64,000 nucleotides of DNA from Coenobita brevimanus (GCA_032717465.1 CM064690.1:6237917-6301916), one strand, 5' to 3'. Shown: positions 12,490 through 22,411, counted from the stretch's first letter. Notes: a model not told the origin generated them from the letters alone. Translations and numbers: made by a program.

Positions 12490-12721
12490 AACTAATTAAT
12501 TCACCTCAAAGCGTTCCAAATTTTCCTTTCATGTTCGCATCACATATATTTGCAAAATAATTTGCATATAAACCCGAAAACGTTTAGATTTCCTTCAGCG
12601 GTTTTCGTATATGGCAGAGTTGCATCTTTTTCTCTTCACAATCGCTATTTGATCGTCTCTAATGCGAACGTTAATCGAAACTCACAGTCATTCGTGTATG
12701 CGATATATCAACTATGGACAT
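12490..12721 (+). pseudogene. LINE C-terminal remnant, left half
   Basis: The plus-strand frame that reads through 12600-12721 resembles the C-terminus of the LINE at 56.7-59.7 kb: 'VSNANVNRNSQSFVYAIYQLW' here (one residue over-runs into shared context) against the 'LSNARVNRYSQSFIYATGQLW' stretch there. The homology stops at 12721 exactly where an LTR begins and resumes at 18179 on the far side of the LTR element. The remnant is therefore a single old LINE fragment split by the insertion. It has no RT domain. Confidence 0.75.
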
Positions 12722-13505
12722 TGTTACGGAACAGAGAAAGATAATGTACACTTTAAGTGAGAATACTAAAAATCACTACTGTCCCGTTAAGTTCCAGGTT
12801 CAAAACAAAAGAGTTAGGTAAAATTACAAGTTAAAGTTTAATGCTCAAACTAACAACAAAACATTCAGAACTCATAAGGATAATGTAATGGCAAAAAACA
12901 GGTTAAAATATATGGTTAACTGCAATAGCCTCTATTAACACGAAATTAGCAAGAGTAAATTTACCTAAGTTAGCCCTGATAAAATGAAAATACACTGGGT
13001 AATGCTCAGTTAATGCGAGATAAATAATTACAGATATAAACTATTATTACCACTGGCTGACAAAATGAATTACAAAAACTTTACTAGGCCCACAAAATAA
13101 ACCTACGCTACACAGTACAAGAACAAAATGCAACAACACCTATACTCAAATCACACAGCTGCTAGATGGTTGGAGACTTCCTGGGAAACTCACAATAATA
13201 ATAACTGTACAGGGGAGAACAGAGATGTGAACAAAATGAGAAGCAGATCTAAGTGGCAATGATGCAGAGACTGAGCTCATTATATAGGGGCCGGCAGAGC
13301 TTGATACAACTTGTAAGAAGGACGCGCAAATGAAGCCATAGGGGCCAAAGAGCTGACAGTCCTGCTCTGAACAACAGAAAGGACGACTTACTCTACTATA
13401 ACGGTAGAAGGGGGGAACTGAGGCAGAACACGCTCGTGATCAAACATGCAGCATACTGTGCATTAAAATTACACAAAGGATGATGAAATCATAGGCTATG
13501 TAACA
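12722..13505 (-). repeat. 3' LTR of copy 1
   Basis: 784 bases, ends TG...CA, differing from its partner at 17396-18178 by scattered substitutions and one or two single-base gaps. Contains the TATATAA-type promoter element (minus strand, near 13280-13286). Confidence 0.92.
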
Positions 13506-16500
13506 CCTCCCCACAAAGAAAAAAGAAATTTACAAAGGAAATTTCTTATTACTCTAAAACAATCTGTATATGGCATTACAGAACATGCAAAAGTCTTTCC
13601 TAATGTTACAAAACATGAGATCTCCCTAGCACGTTCAGTCATAGGTACTTGCCAGTATCCCTTTAACAAATCAAACTTACTTATGTACCTAGCCTTTCCG
13701 ATCTTGTCTATGCAATCTTCCACGCGAGGGAGAGGGTAAGTGTCTGTTTTGGTTATCTGATTAACACGTCTGTAGTCAATGCAAAGCCGCTGTGACCCAC
13801 CTGGCTTAGGGACTAGAGTGACAGGAGAACTCCACTCGCTCTGATAGGGCTCAATCATCTTGTGGTCCAACAGGTAGCCAAGCTCCTTCTGGATGAGAGG
13901 AACTTTCACTGGGTTCACACGGTAAGGAGGCAGTTTAATTGGCTTTGCGTCTCCGACATCAACATCATGCATCAACACAGTGGTTCTTCCTGGAGTGGCA
14001 CGGAACACTTGCGGGTACTCCTGCAGTAATGCCGAAAACTCCTGCCTTTCCTTGGGAGGTAGATGAGAAAGCTTAGTCTGGAGATCATTCATGATATCAG
14101 GATTCTTCCCCAAACTATCACTCAGGCTCATACTGCATGGGAGAGCTTCACTTGCAGACTCGGGTGGAACAGCTACAGTGCAGACTGGATTATTTTCGTC
14201 CCGCCTGTGATATAACTTTAGCATGTTGATGTGACATAGTTGCTTGTTCTTTCTACGATCTGGTGTGGCGATGACATAGTTGACATCACTGAGTTTCTTC
14301 TCCACGAAATAAGGACCACTAAACTTGGCTTGAAGAGGTTGCCCATGAACTGGTAGCAGAATCAAAACCTGATCTCCTGGCTGAAAGTGGCGTAACCTGG
14401 ACTTCTTATCATACCAAGTCTTCATTTTCTCCTGAGCAGCTCCTAAATTCTCTCTTGCCAGCTCTAAAGCAGTGGACAGCCGTTCTTTGAACTTTATCAC
14501 ATACTCCAGCAGGTTGACGTCATCTTCCTCCGACAGCCAGCATTCCTTGAGTAACTTAAGGGGTCCTCTTACTTCATGGCCAAACAGTAGTTCAAAAGGT
14601 GAGAAGCCCAGTGATTCATTTGGAGATTCTCTTGCGGCAAACACAACGAATGGAAGACCTTTATCCCAGTCTTTCTGATGTTCCAAACAGTATTTCTTGA
14701 GCATCGATTTGAGTGTTTGATGATATCTCTCCAACGCTCCTTGGGTCTGGGGATGGTAAGCTGAAGACGTGATCTGGGTGATGCCCAACTCTTTCAGAGA
14801 TTGCTTGAAAACATTTGACATGAAATTACTTCCCCAGTCTGACTGTACCTCCTTGGGCAGACCAAACTTTGTGAAGAACCCCAGCATTTCCTTAACCACG
14901 TTCTTTGCTGAGATATTTCTAAGTGGAATGGCTTCAGGATAACGAGTAGCCATATCAATCAGGGTCAACACATAAGAAAATCCTGAAGAAGTCTTAGGAA
15001 GAGGGCCCACAATATCCACCAATACACGGGTGAATGGCGCCTCAAAAGGAGGAATGGGAACTAGAGGTGCAACCTTTTCGGTCTGATTACACTTCCCCAC
15101 AACTTGACAGGTGTGACAAGACTTACAATACCAGGAAACATCCCTGAAGATACCTGGCCAGTAGAAGTGTTTCAAAATGCGTGCCACAGTCTTCCTCGCT
15201 CCAAGGTGTCCTGCCAAACTGGAATCATGAGCCACTCTAATGATATCCTGCCTACAAACACGAGGGATGACAACTTGATGTACAACCTCCCATTCACAGT
15301 CGGCTGATGCTGTTGGGGGTCTCCACTTCCTCATAAGTACTCCTGACTTTATATAATAACAAGTAGAAGCACCGGCTGACTCTTCCTCACTGCAAGCAGA
15401 GTTAGCTAGACCTTTCAACTCAGGGTCAGCAACCTGCAACTCAACCAACTCTTGACGAGACAAATTATCAACACTACGGGGTACTGCCTCATCTGGTGAG
15501 TGGTCCAAATTAGCAAGAAAAGTGTCAGCTAGGATAACATCATCATCATCATCATTATCCTCTAAATCACCAGTAACTTTAGACTTAGCCCTAGTGACAG
15601 CACATGCAGGGAACACATCAGGGACACCACAATCCTGGGACGCAGCCACTGGCTCACTAGACAACTGAGGAGCTGGACACACTTGACTTCCACCAATATC
15701 ATTTCCAAGTAAGAAAGTTACACCTGACATTGGGAGTGTCTCAACCAACCCAACCATAACGGAACCATTAACAAAACCAGACTCTAAATTCACTCTGCAC
15801 AGAGGGACAGAGAAGTAATTATTCCCTACACCTCGTAAGATTACAGTTTCATCAGAGGAATTAATATTAGAGCCTAGAACACTGGTCAGCATAAGGGATT
15901 GGCAAGCACCTGTATCACGATATATTTTAACTGATTTCCTGTCATTACTGCCCAGAGGACTGACAAAACCATCAGACAGGAAATTAGCACATGAACTCTT
16001 GAGAGTGTCACCCACGTTACTGCTCAAAAGAGGAGCTCCATCATGAGAATTTAAGTTACCCCTCAAAGCAGGTTCAGTTAACTCAGTTAAAGAATTCTGG
16101 GAACTCTCAAGAGTGGACACTAGACCAATTGACTGAATATTTAAAGACTCCTTTTTGTTCACATCACGCTGTCTCCTGAAACATTTCTTCGTAGTATGAC
16201 CAAGCTTACTACAATAAGTACATTTACTTTTCTGAAATCTAGAGGTGGAGCTGGTATTTACTTCCTGAGAAACATCATCTTTATTCTCTTTCCTGTTACC
16301 TGTACTCTGCGTAGAGGCAACGTACTTACTCTCAGCTTTCCCATTTTCTTTAGAATATCTCTTGTGAGTGAGAACATATTCATCAGCTAAAACTGCAGCA
16401 TCAGACAAATTATCTATCCATTTCTCATCAAGATATAGGCTTACATCTTTATAAATACACCTTTTGAAGTCCTCCAGCAAAATCATCTGCTTAAATTTGT

Positions 16501-17314
16501 CAAAATCAGAATCCACATTCTTAGAATTTAACCACTGCTCTAACAGATCTTCTTTGATTTTTGCATACTCAACATGGGATTGCTTATCTTGCTTATAAGT
16601 TGTCCTAAATTTTACTCTATAAGTTTCAGGAACAAGCTCATAGGCCTTAAGAATCAAGCTCTTAACTACATCATAATTATCAGATTGATCCTGAGGCAAA
16701 GATGCATAAGTTACTTGAGCTTTACCGGTGAGAACAGTTTGAAGGAGTACTGGCCAATACTCCTTGGGCCAATTAAAACCTGTAGCTACCCTCTCAAACA
16801 ACTGAAAATACTTTGTTAAATCAGATTCATTAAAAGGAGGGACAAGTTTAACATTTTTAGCCACATCAAAATCATCAGAGCTAGATGATCCAGTTCCACA
16901 TTGTTTCATGCGATACTCATGGTCTGCCTGAATTCTAGCAAGTTCAACTTGTGCCTCAACCTCCTTAGAACGGGCCTGAAATTCAGCCTCCTTAACACAA
17001 GCCTCCTTAGCCTGAGACTCAGCCTCCTTAGCACGTGCTTGAAATTCAGCTTCCTTCACACGAGCCTCCTGCAGGGCTAGCTGTAACTTAGCTGATTCAA
17101 TCTGCGTTTGCTCATTTGGAGGAGTTACATTAAACAAGCTTTCATTAATCATGTCAACAATTTGATCTTTAGAATGATGAGAGCGAACAGCAATTCCCAA
17201 TTGTTGAGCAACAAGCTTAAGTTCATTCTTTGTTCTGTTTTCTACATCACACACTGTTTGCACATTTGACAAAAAATCTTTGACTTCATCAAGTGTAGTA
17301 ATAGTAGACATCAT
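13496..17314 (-). CDS. gag-pol polyprotein with deleted RT/RNase H
   Basis: One uninterrupted frame. I choose the ATG at 17314 (MMSTITTLDE) over the one nine codons upstream, because the same MMST start is kept in copy 2. In residue numbers from 17341, a charged Ala/Glu-rich heptad coiled coil spans about 80-150. A gag core about 175-330 ('FERVATGFNWPKEYWPVLLQ', 'AYELVPETYRVKFR') resembles the SCAN/capsid fold known from Gmr1-like gag. A CCHC zinc knuckle 'CTYCSKLGHTTKKC' lies at about 371, and protease 'DTGA' at about 475. The integrase H2C2 finger is near 700-745. The integrase core has D in 'VDIVGP' (about 774), D in 'SDWGSNF' (about 832) and E in 'GALERY' (about 868), with exactly 35 residues between the last two. 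RT blocks 1-3 run to about 1235 ('FDLLKGYWQVP'). The frame then jumps, near 13567, into 3' non-coding sequence, so the RT catalytic YxDD block and RNase H are absent. Confidence 0.92.
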   Translation of the reverse strand: MMSTITTLDEVKDFLSNVQTVCDVENRTKNELKLVAQQLGIAVRSHHSKDQIVDMINESLFNVTPPNEQTQIESAKLQLALQEARVKEAEFQARAKEAESQAKEACVKEAEFQARSKEVEAQVELARIQADHEYRMKQCGTGSSSSDDFDVAKNVKLVPPFNESDLTKYFQLFERVATGFNWPKEYWPVLLQTVLTGKAQVTYASLPQDQSDNYDVVKSLILKAYELVPETYRVKFRTTYKQDKQSHVEYAKIKEDLLEQWLNSKNVDSDFDKFKQMILLEDFKRCIYKDVSLYLDEKWIDNLSDAAVLADEYVLTHKRYSKENGKAESKYVASTQSTGNRKENKDDVSQEVNTSSTSRFQKSKCTYCSKLGHTTKKCFRRQRDVNKKESLNIQSIGLVSTLESSQNSLTELTEPALRGNLNSHDGAPLLSSNVGDTLKSSCANFLSDGFVSPLGSNDRKSVKIYRDTGACQSLMLTSVLGSNINSSDETVILRGVGNNYFSVPLCRVNLESGFVNGSVMVGLVETLPMSGVTFLLGNDIGGSQVCPAPQLSSEPVAASQDCGVPDVFPACAVTRAKSKVTGDLEDNDDDDDVILADTFLANLDHSPDEAVPRSVDNLSRQELVELQVADPELKGLANSACSEEESAGASTCYYIKSGVLMRKWRPPTASADCEWEVVHQVVIPRVCRQDIIRVAHDSSLAGHLGARKTVARILKHFYWPGIFRDVSWYCKSCHTCQVVGKCNQTEKVAPLVPIPPFEAPFTRVLVDIVGPLPKTSSGFSYVLTLIDMATRYPEAIPLRNISAKNVVKEMLGFFTKFGLPKEVQSDWGSNFMSNVFKQSLKELGITQITSSAYHPQTQGALERYHQTLKSMLKKYCLEHQKDWDKGLPFVVFAARESPNESLGFSPFELLFGHEVRGPLKLLKECWLSEEDDVNLLEYVIKFKERLSTALELARENLGAAQEKMKTWYDKKSRLRHFQPGDQVLILLPVHGQPLQAKFSGPYFVEKKLSDVNYVIATPDRRKNKQLCHINMLKLYHRRDENNPVCTVAVPPESASEALPCSMSLSDSLGKNPDIMNDLQTKLSHLPPKERQEFSALLQEYPQVFRATPGRTTVLMHDVDVGDAKPIKLPPYRVNPVKVPLIQKELGYLLDHKMIEPYQSEWSSPVTLVPKPGGSQRLCIDYRRVNQITKTDTYPLPRVEDCIDKIGKARYISKFDLLKGYWQVPMTERAREISCFVTLGKTFACSVMPYTDCFRVIRNFLCKFLFSLWGGVT

Positions 17315-17395
17315 GAATAAGTAACAGTCACAAAATATCAAGCAATATCCTTATGATAATATCCTGAATATCCTGATGAGAGGTCGCCAAATTTA

Positions 17396-18178
17396 TGTTA
17401 CGGAACAGAGAAAGATAATGTACACTTTAAGTGAGAATACTAAAAATCACTACTGTCCCGTAAAGTTCCAGGTTCAAAACAAAAGAGTTAGGTAAAATTA
17501 CAAGTTAAAGTTTAATGCTCAAACTAACAACAAAACATTCAGGACTCATAAGGATAATGTAATGGCAAGAAACAGGTTAAATATATGGTTAACTGCAATA
17601 GCCTCTATTAACACGAAATTAGCAAGAGTAAATTTACCTAAGTTAGCCCTGATAAAATGAAAATACACTGGGTAATGCTCAGTTAATGCAAGGTAAATAA
17701 TTACAGATACAAACTATTATTGCCACTGGCTGACAAAATGAATTACAAAAACTTTCCTAGGCCCACAAATTAAACCTACGCTACACAGTACAAGAACAAA
17801 ATGCAACAACACCTATACTCAAATCACACAGCTGCTAGATGGTTGGAGACTTCCTGAGAAACTCACAATAATAATAACTGTACATGGGAGGACAGAGATG
17901 TGAAGAAAATGAGAAGCAGATCTAAGTGGCAATGATGCAGAGACTGAGCTCATTATATAGGGGCCGGCAGAGCTTGATACAACTTGTAAGAAGGACGTGC
18001 AAATGAAGCCATAGGGGCCAAAGAGCTGACAATCCCGCTCTGAACAACAGAAAGGACGACTTACTCTACTATAACGGTAGAAGGGGGGAACTGAGGCAGA
18101 ACACGCTCGTGATCAAACATGCAGCATACTGTGCATTAAAATTACACAAAGGATGATGAAATCATAGGCTATGTAACA
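17396..18178 (-). repeat. 5' LTR of copy 1
   Basis: 783 bases, TGTTAC...GTAACA. The close match to the 3' LTR indicates an insertion that is not very old, although the internal deletion must have arisen in this copy or a recent parent. Confidence 0.92.
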
Positions 18179-18295
18179 ACATGTCTTCCTCAGTGTGTAT
18201 ATCTCGGTGCCTATGATTCCCAGTATTTTCAACTCAATGGGTCCGGCCGTCTCGAAGACATTGCATGTTTATTTTGACTCCTGTATTTTTGTTGA
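18179..18295 (+). pseudogene. LINE C-terminal remnant, right half
   Basis: Continuation of the fragment at 12490-12721. After removing one copy of the ACAT duplication the reading frame runs straight across, giving the expected W-x-CLP...AYD block (compare 'NCLPLSVFTAAYDLQSF' in the 59-kb LINE). The similarity fades beyond about 18290. Confidence 0.7.
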
Positions 18296-18780
18296 TGACC
18301 AGAACAATTATATTGCGGGCTTTTAGCCGGTGGTTCTTCCCTTTTTTTCATAACAGATACGCTAAATATAATGTATGATATACCGGTTGAAATATATGTT
18401 CAACACATCCAATTACAGAAGTAATTAGATAATTACATAACCTCTACTCTTTCGTCCCTCTCATGTCACTGTATGCCTTATACAAGAGCGAAAGAGAGAG
18501 AGAGAGAGGAGGGGGGGGGGTCTGAACATGGGACCTACCCTTTTTTTTGTTGAGATCAAAGGGACAGGTACTGATAGAGGAATTAGCATCTTATCCACAT
18601 ATAAATTCCTACTAAATCCTTCTGCTACGAGGGGCTTTTCCGAAGCTGACTGAAACTGTATAGTACTAGCTAAAATAGTGATAGATACGTAGATCGATAG
18701 ATAGATAAATCGACAGAGAGATGGATAGTTTGATTGATAAGTAAATATATGGATGGAGCTGGATGGGTGGATTGTTGGAT
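18296..18780. other. Unassigned spacer
   Basis: Short GA block at 18493-18510 followed by a G-run of ten; degenerate GATA repeats from about 18675. No gene. Confidence 0.5.
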
Positions 18781-18850
18781 AATGATAATAATAATAATAA
18801 TAATATTAATAATAATAGTAATCATCATCATCATCATCATCATCATCAAC
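18781..18850. repeat. (AAT)n and (CAT)n
   Basis: (AAT)n at about 18783-18820 followed by (CAT)n at 18821-18848. Confidence 0.93.
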
Positions 18851-18857
18851 GGTTTAC

Positions 18858-19175
18858 TTTTGAATTTTTATGCAAGAACGAAGGAATCAAAGGCCTGGAG
18901 TCCGCAAATCGTTCTCTCCAAGAAAAAAAAAAAAACAAGATAACAGAGAGCTATATTCAAGATCCGTTCATTTCGAGATGTCTGGACACACTGCGTTTGA
19001 AAGACTGGAGATCATAGGCAGTAGGAACTGCAGACAAAGGGAGACAGTTCCAGAGGTGACCTATTGCATACATGAAGGACCGGGAGTAACGGTTAACTCT
19101 TGCATTAGAGAACCGGACAGAAAAGGGATGAGAGACGTTGGTAGCTAGTGTTCGTTGATCATTCGGACAATAGTA
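18858..19175 (-). mobile_element. 3' end of the 59-kb-type LINE (minus strand)
   Basis: Read on the minus strand, this matches the last codons and the 3' UTR of the LINE at 56.7-59.74 kb. Shared protein blocks are 'SNARVNRYS', 'WNCLPLS' and 'AYDLQSFKRSVSRHL'. A stop follows, then a UTR ending in the reverse complement of TTATGCAAGAACGAAGG. The Lys-codon-rich A-stretch at about 18923-18933 lies in the UTR. It is truncated at its 5' end. Confidence 0.8.
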
Positions 19176-19226
19176 GGAATATGGCTATCATATTAACGAT
19201 CAGTTCTTGCACTAACTGATAGTAAC

Positions 19227-19700
19227 TTATTGCTGGTGCGGATGGTGTGAGGTGGTGTTGGGGCAGGGGGAGGGTGCAAATAACGGTGACGTCGATGGTT
19301 CAGGGTTGAGACCAAACTGGCGGAGGATTACTTGATGGGTGTCGGGGATGGTTGTTAAACTGAGAGTTTGAAGTGCGGTGCTATAGTTGATATGTGCTGG
19401 GCCAAGAATTATCTTTGTCGCACGCTTCTGGACAGACTCTAATTTTTGCCTCTGTGTTATAGTGAGACTTGGTGACCATGATGCTGGAGGGGCATATAAC
19501 AATTTTGGAAGTATGAAAGAGCGGTAGATTTGCAGAGTTCCACCGTGGGAAGAGCAAAAGTCTTGAGTCTTTGCAACATATAGAGCCTGGAAGAGGCGAA
19601 TTGAAGGACGGAAGCTGTGTTGGCCCCGGCGTAGTCTGCTGTCCAAAGTGATGCCGAGAAGCTTGACAGTCTGGACTAGCTCAAGGGTGTGGTTGTCCAA
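19227..19700 (-). pseudogene. LINE RT C-terminal fragment, different family
   Basis: A 157-codon frame with the post-RT region seen in Jockey, CR1 and I-type LINEs: 'VKLLGITLDSRL' (RT block E/thumb start), 'IYRSFILPKLLYAPPASWSP' and 'LESVQKRATKIIL'. None of the catalytic RT blocks is present. It is distinct in sequence from the LINE fragment immediately downstream (18858-19175). Its upstream side runs into a GATA-like tract. Confidence 0.75.
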
Positions 19701-19885
19701 GTTAAGGGAGAGGGGTGGGGTAGGTAGGTAGATAGATAGGTAGATAGACTGAGAGACAAACAGATTGGAAATTCAGATGAATATGTAGATAGAGATATAC
19801 ATAAAGTAAATATATACAAGGACAGATTGTTAGACACGTAGGTAGGTAGATAGGAAGGTAGACAGACAGACGGATAAATAGATAA
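19701..19885. repeat. Degenerate GATA/GGTA tetranucleotides
   Basis: Imperfect TAGGTAGATAGA-type repeat. Confidence 0.8.
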
Positions 19886-19887
19886 AA

Positions 19888-20110
19888 ATAGATGGGAGGC
19901 CACAAAGAGATCGCCTCCACGTCACCCTGTTCTCTCTCATTTGGCTGCCCTCGCTTCAACTCACATTCTCTCTTTCATATATCTCTCCACTCCACCCCTC
20001 CATCTCAACCTTGGTGTTCCTCTTCTTTCCCCATCCATCTCACACAGTTCTACATACAAATCATCCAATCAGTCTCCCATGTTGAATCTTCTTCACATGG
20101 CCATATTATC
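19888..20110 (-). mobile_element. 3' remnant of the 2.6-kb-type LINE
   Basis: Aligns by eye with 2604-2815: GGCCACAAA, ATCGCCTCCA, CACCCTGT, CATATATCTCTCCAC, CCCTCCATCTCA and CACATGGCCA recur in order on the plus strand. It is diverged, with gaps, and frames are broken. Confidence 0.7.
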
Positions 20111-20289
20111 CACAAACTTATTTGCAAAATTAATAATATAAACAGAATTTTTGCACTTCCATAGAGAACAGCGAAAGTGAAATAATAACATGTAGTACAG
20201 AATGTGCTGGGGCGTTCCGAGGAGCGACCATAGCCACCGACACCAAACCAGACCTGGGAAGAAAATGTCATCAGTTTTGAAGATGAGGA

Positions 20290-20569
20290 TATTAAGATGT
20301 GTGGTGTGTGTGTGTGTAATTCACCGGGTCGGTCAGGATCACTTGATGGTCGTGATCGTCAGCTTTTACCCTCCCGGAAGGGAGCTGTGAGCTCATATAG
20401 TCCGATCTAAGGGCAAGGCTGTGACCTTCACACACGCACACACCCGTCCCCTTGCTCAAGGGGGACAGTAACCACCCACTTCGTCAGTGAAACTTTTCGC
20501 AACCTGAGCGGGGCGCGAACTCCCGTCTACCAGTTGGCAAGCGGGAACGTTACCACCGCACCAGCGAGC

Positions 20570-20575
<6 letters not shown>
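20290..20575 (-). mobile_element. Second tRNA-derived SINE family
   Basis: On the minus strand, starting near 20573, GCTGGTGCGGTGGTAACG (A-box-like) is followed about 35 bases on by GGGAGTTCGCGCCCCGC (B-box-like). A unique body follows, with a short hairpin (CTCCCGGAAGGGAG on the plus strand, about 20372-20385). It abuts (GT)n at both ends. Only one copy is seen in the window, and its sequence is unrelated to the 4.6-kb family outside the tRNA-like boxes. Confidence 0.7.

Positions 20576-20657
<82 letters not shown>
20574..20657. repeat. (GT)n microsatellite
   Basis: About 84 bases of perfect (GT)n. Confidence 0.96.
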
Positions 20658-20658
<1 letters not shown>

Positions 20659-20734
20659 AGAGAAGGGGGGAGGCTAGCTAGCTATGTCCAATCAATCAGT
20701 ATGTACACCTTTTTATTTATACATCTAAGTTTTG

Positions 20735-20965
20735 CCACATATCCTAATTAACGCAAACTTAACCTAGCTCAGCCAAACAGAGGCTGATTTACTCCAGCTC
20801 CATCGATGTAGTTTAGACTATTAAAGTCTGACTCCTAATCTAACCAAAACCAAACTAACCTAACGTAACCAAATAACACACATCTCAGCCTTCTCTGACC
20901 TAACCTAAACTAACCCAGTGTCTATCATTCAGTCAAATCCCACACCAACCCAACCTAAATCTCTC
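20735..20965. repeat. CCTAA-rich degenerate interval
   Basis: Irregular AACCTAACC, CTAACC and AACTAACC motifs, as at 6780-7080. No clean telomeric array. Confidence 0.45.
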
Positions 20966-21079
20966 TCTTTCACCTCCATCCCTTTTATGGCGGGAAAATA
21001 AGCTGATTATGGAAGCCTTATTAAAAATTCTGCCAAAGTTTTTAAAAAGGATAATGGCTGCGGGAAAATTAAGGTATCC

Positions 21080-21136
21080 CCCCCTCCTCTCTCTCTCTGT
21101 ACACGTCAGTCAAATTATAGCTATCCATATCTATCT

Positions 21137-21189
<53 letters not shown>

Positions 21190-21345
21190 ATCAATGCATA
21201 CTTATTTTAGGCGTGTGCTGGCCTGTAATAATGATTATAATAGTGACACAACAAAGATGATGATTTTAATGAGGATGGTAATTATGATTATGATGATGAT
21301 GACAAGTATGGTAACTATAATAATAATGATGGTGATCATGATATA
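21080..21345. repeat. (TG)n and ATG/AAT-rich sequence
   Basis: Perfect (TG)n at 21140-21187, then irregular GATGAT/TAATAA to about 21340. Confidence 0.85.
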
Positions 21346-21365
21346 TTTATGTACACACTTCTCAT

Positions 21366-21542
21366 AATCAACGTTGGGTCTGGTTAATACTTGGATGGGT
21401 GACCGCCTGGGAACACCAGATGCTGTTGGCATCCCTACGTGTCAAGTGGGGTTGGTGGAGGATTAGTGCCCCTCCCTGTAAAACAATTAACTCTAAGCCC
21501 TTGGCCACCCCATTTGGGATACATGGCGTCTGGCAATGAATG
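21366..21542 (+). mobile_element. 5S rRNA-derived SINE, 5'-truncated
   Basis: Bases 21374-21427 match the 3' half of eukaryotic 5S rRNA: GGTTAATACTTGGATGGGTG, ACCGCCTGGGAACACC and GATGCTGTTGGC. The 5' half of 5S is missing. A unique body follows, then GGCCACCCCATTTGGGAT...GGCGTCTGGCAAT and (GAAT)n. That tail matches the 3' end of the LINE at 2.57-3.6 kb. SINEs of this build are known as SINE3 or 5S-SINEs. A second, more truncated body/tail copy lies at 31911-32070. Confidence 0.85.
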
Positions 21543-22400
21543 AATGAATGAAAACTTCTCATAATGCATCCTCAAAACTCAAGGTCCCTCGTTACGTGCA
21601 AAATTACGTCCCATTGCGGTTATAGAATTAAAATGATGTGGCTTCTTCCTTCAGCGGTGAAATAGGTCAGGGGTGAAGGAGGGGCAAGGACGATGTCATA
21701 GCATACCTTTTCTTATTCTCTTTCTTTCCCTACTCATCCTTTTTTGTCCTTCCTTCTTCCTCTCGTAGTCATCATCATCACTCTTGTTCTCATCTTCCCC
21801 CCATTTCTCCTCCTCATCATCATCATCCTTCTCTTCTTCCTCCTCCTCTTCATCATCAACATTAACTTAATCGTTGTTATGCATAAATTACTTCCACTGG
21901 AGGCAATGTAATACTAGCACAAAATATGTGAAATGATAGGTAGATAGATAGGTCGGCAGATAGATCTAGGTAGATTGATAAATAGATACATGGATATATA
22001 AAATCTTCTCTTGTGTTGTCTATTATTAAACAATAATTCAGCATATACAAAAAACGTAGATAAAAAAAAAAAAAATCCATTCACTAAGCCAGGCATTAAA
22101 TTTCCAGTCGTTTTTTCCCAGGATGACCAAAGAAATGCGATCCGGATGAAAGGAAATGCTTCAACGTGGCGCGGTAATGAGAGTCTGAGGGGCCTTGACG
22201 GCAGACCGGATTAACGAATGAAGGTTTTTATTGCAGGGTGAACGAGGCAGCTCTTTTTTTTTTCTTTTTTTTTTTAACCAGAGTACTTCTATTCTTCTTC
22301 GCCTTAAACGCGAAGATAGACAGAGAGATAGATTGATGGATCAATATATAGAGAATTGTATCATACTGAATGTTGGGTGGAGACTGAGAGACAGTATATA
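21543..22400. other. Unassigned spacer with short pyrimidine tracts
   Basis: (TCATCA)-rich pyrimidine sequence at 21720-21860, GATA-like bases at 21935-21995, A- and T-runs at 22060 and 22252. No gene seen. Confidence 0.5.
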
Positions 22401-22411
22401 CAGAAGAATTT

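Larger units (their letters stand above)
12722..18178 (-). mobile_element. Gmr1-like Ty3/gypsy LTR retrotransposon, copy 1 (RT-deleted)
   Basis: About 5.46 kb, minus strand, bounded by two LTRs that begin TGTTAC and end GTAACA. A 4-bp ACAT target duplication is seen at 12718-12721 and 18179-18182. Just inside the 5' LTR, TGGCGACCTCTCATCAGG (17372-17389, minus) is the likely primer-binding site. A polypurine tract, TTTGTGGGGAGG, abuts the 3' LTR (13506-13517). Between them is one open gag-pol frame. Domain order is gag, zinc knuckle, protease, integrase, then reverse transcriptase. Integrase before RT is the hallmark of the Gmr1 group and is opposite to ordinary Ty3/gypsy. Most of RT and all of RNase H are deleted, so the copy is non-autonomous. 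Confidence 0.9.

Noticed and set aside
13496..17341. Domesticated host gene for the 1281-codon frame
   Set aside because: It lies between matching LTRs with a target duplication and RT is truncated by a deletion; a transposon is the simpler reading, though selection on the frame has not been tested.
21374..21427. Functional 5S rRNA gene
   Set aside because: Only the 3' half is present, with substitutions, and it is joined to a SINE body.
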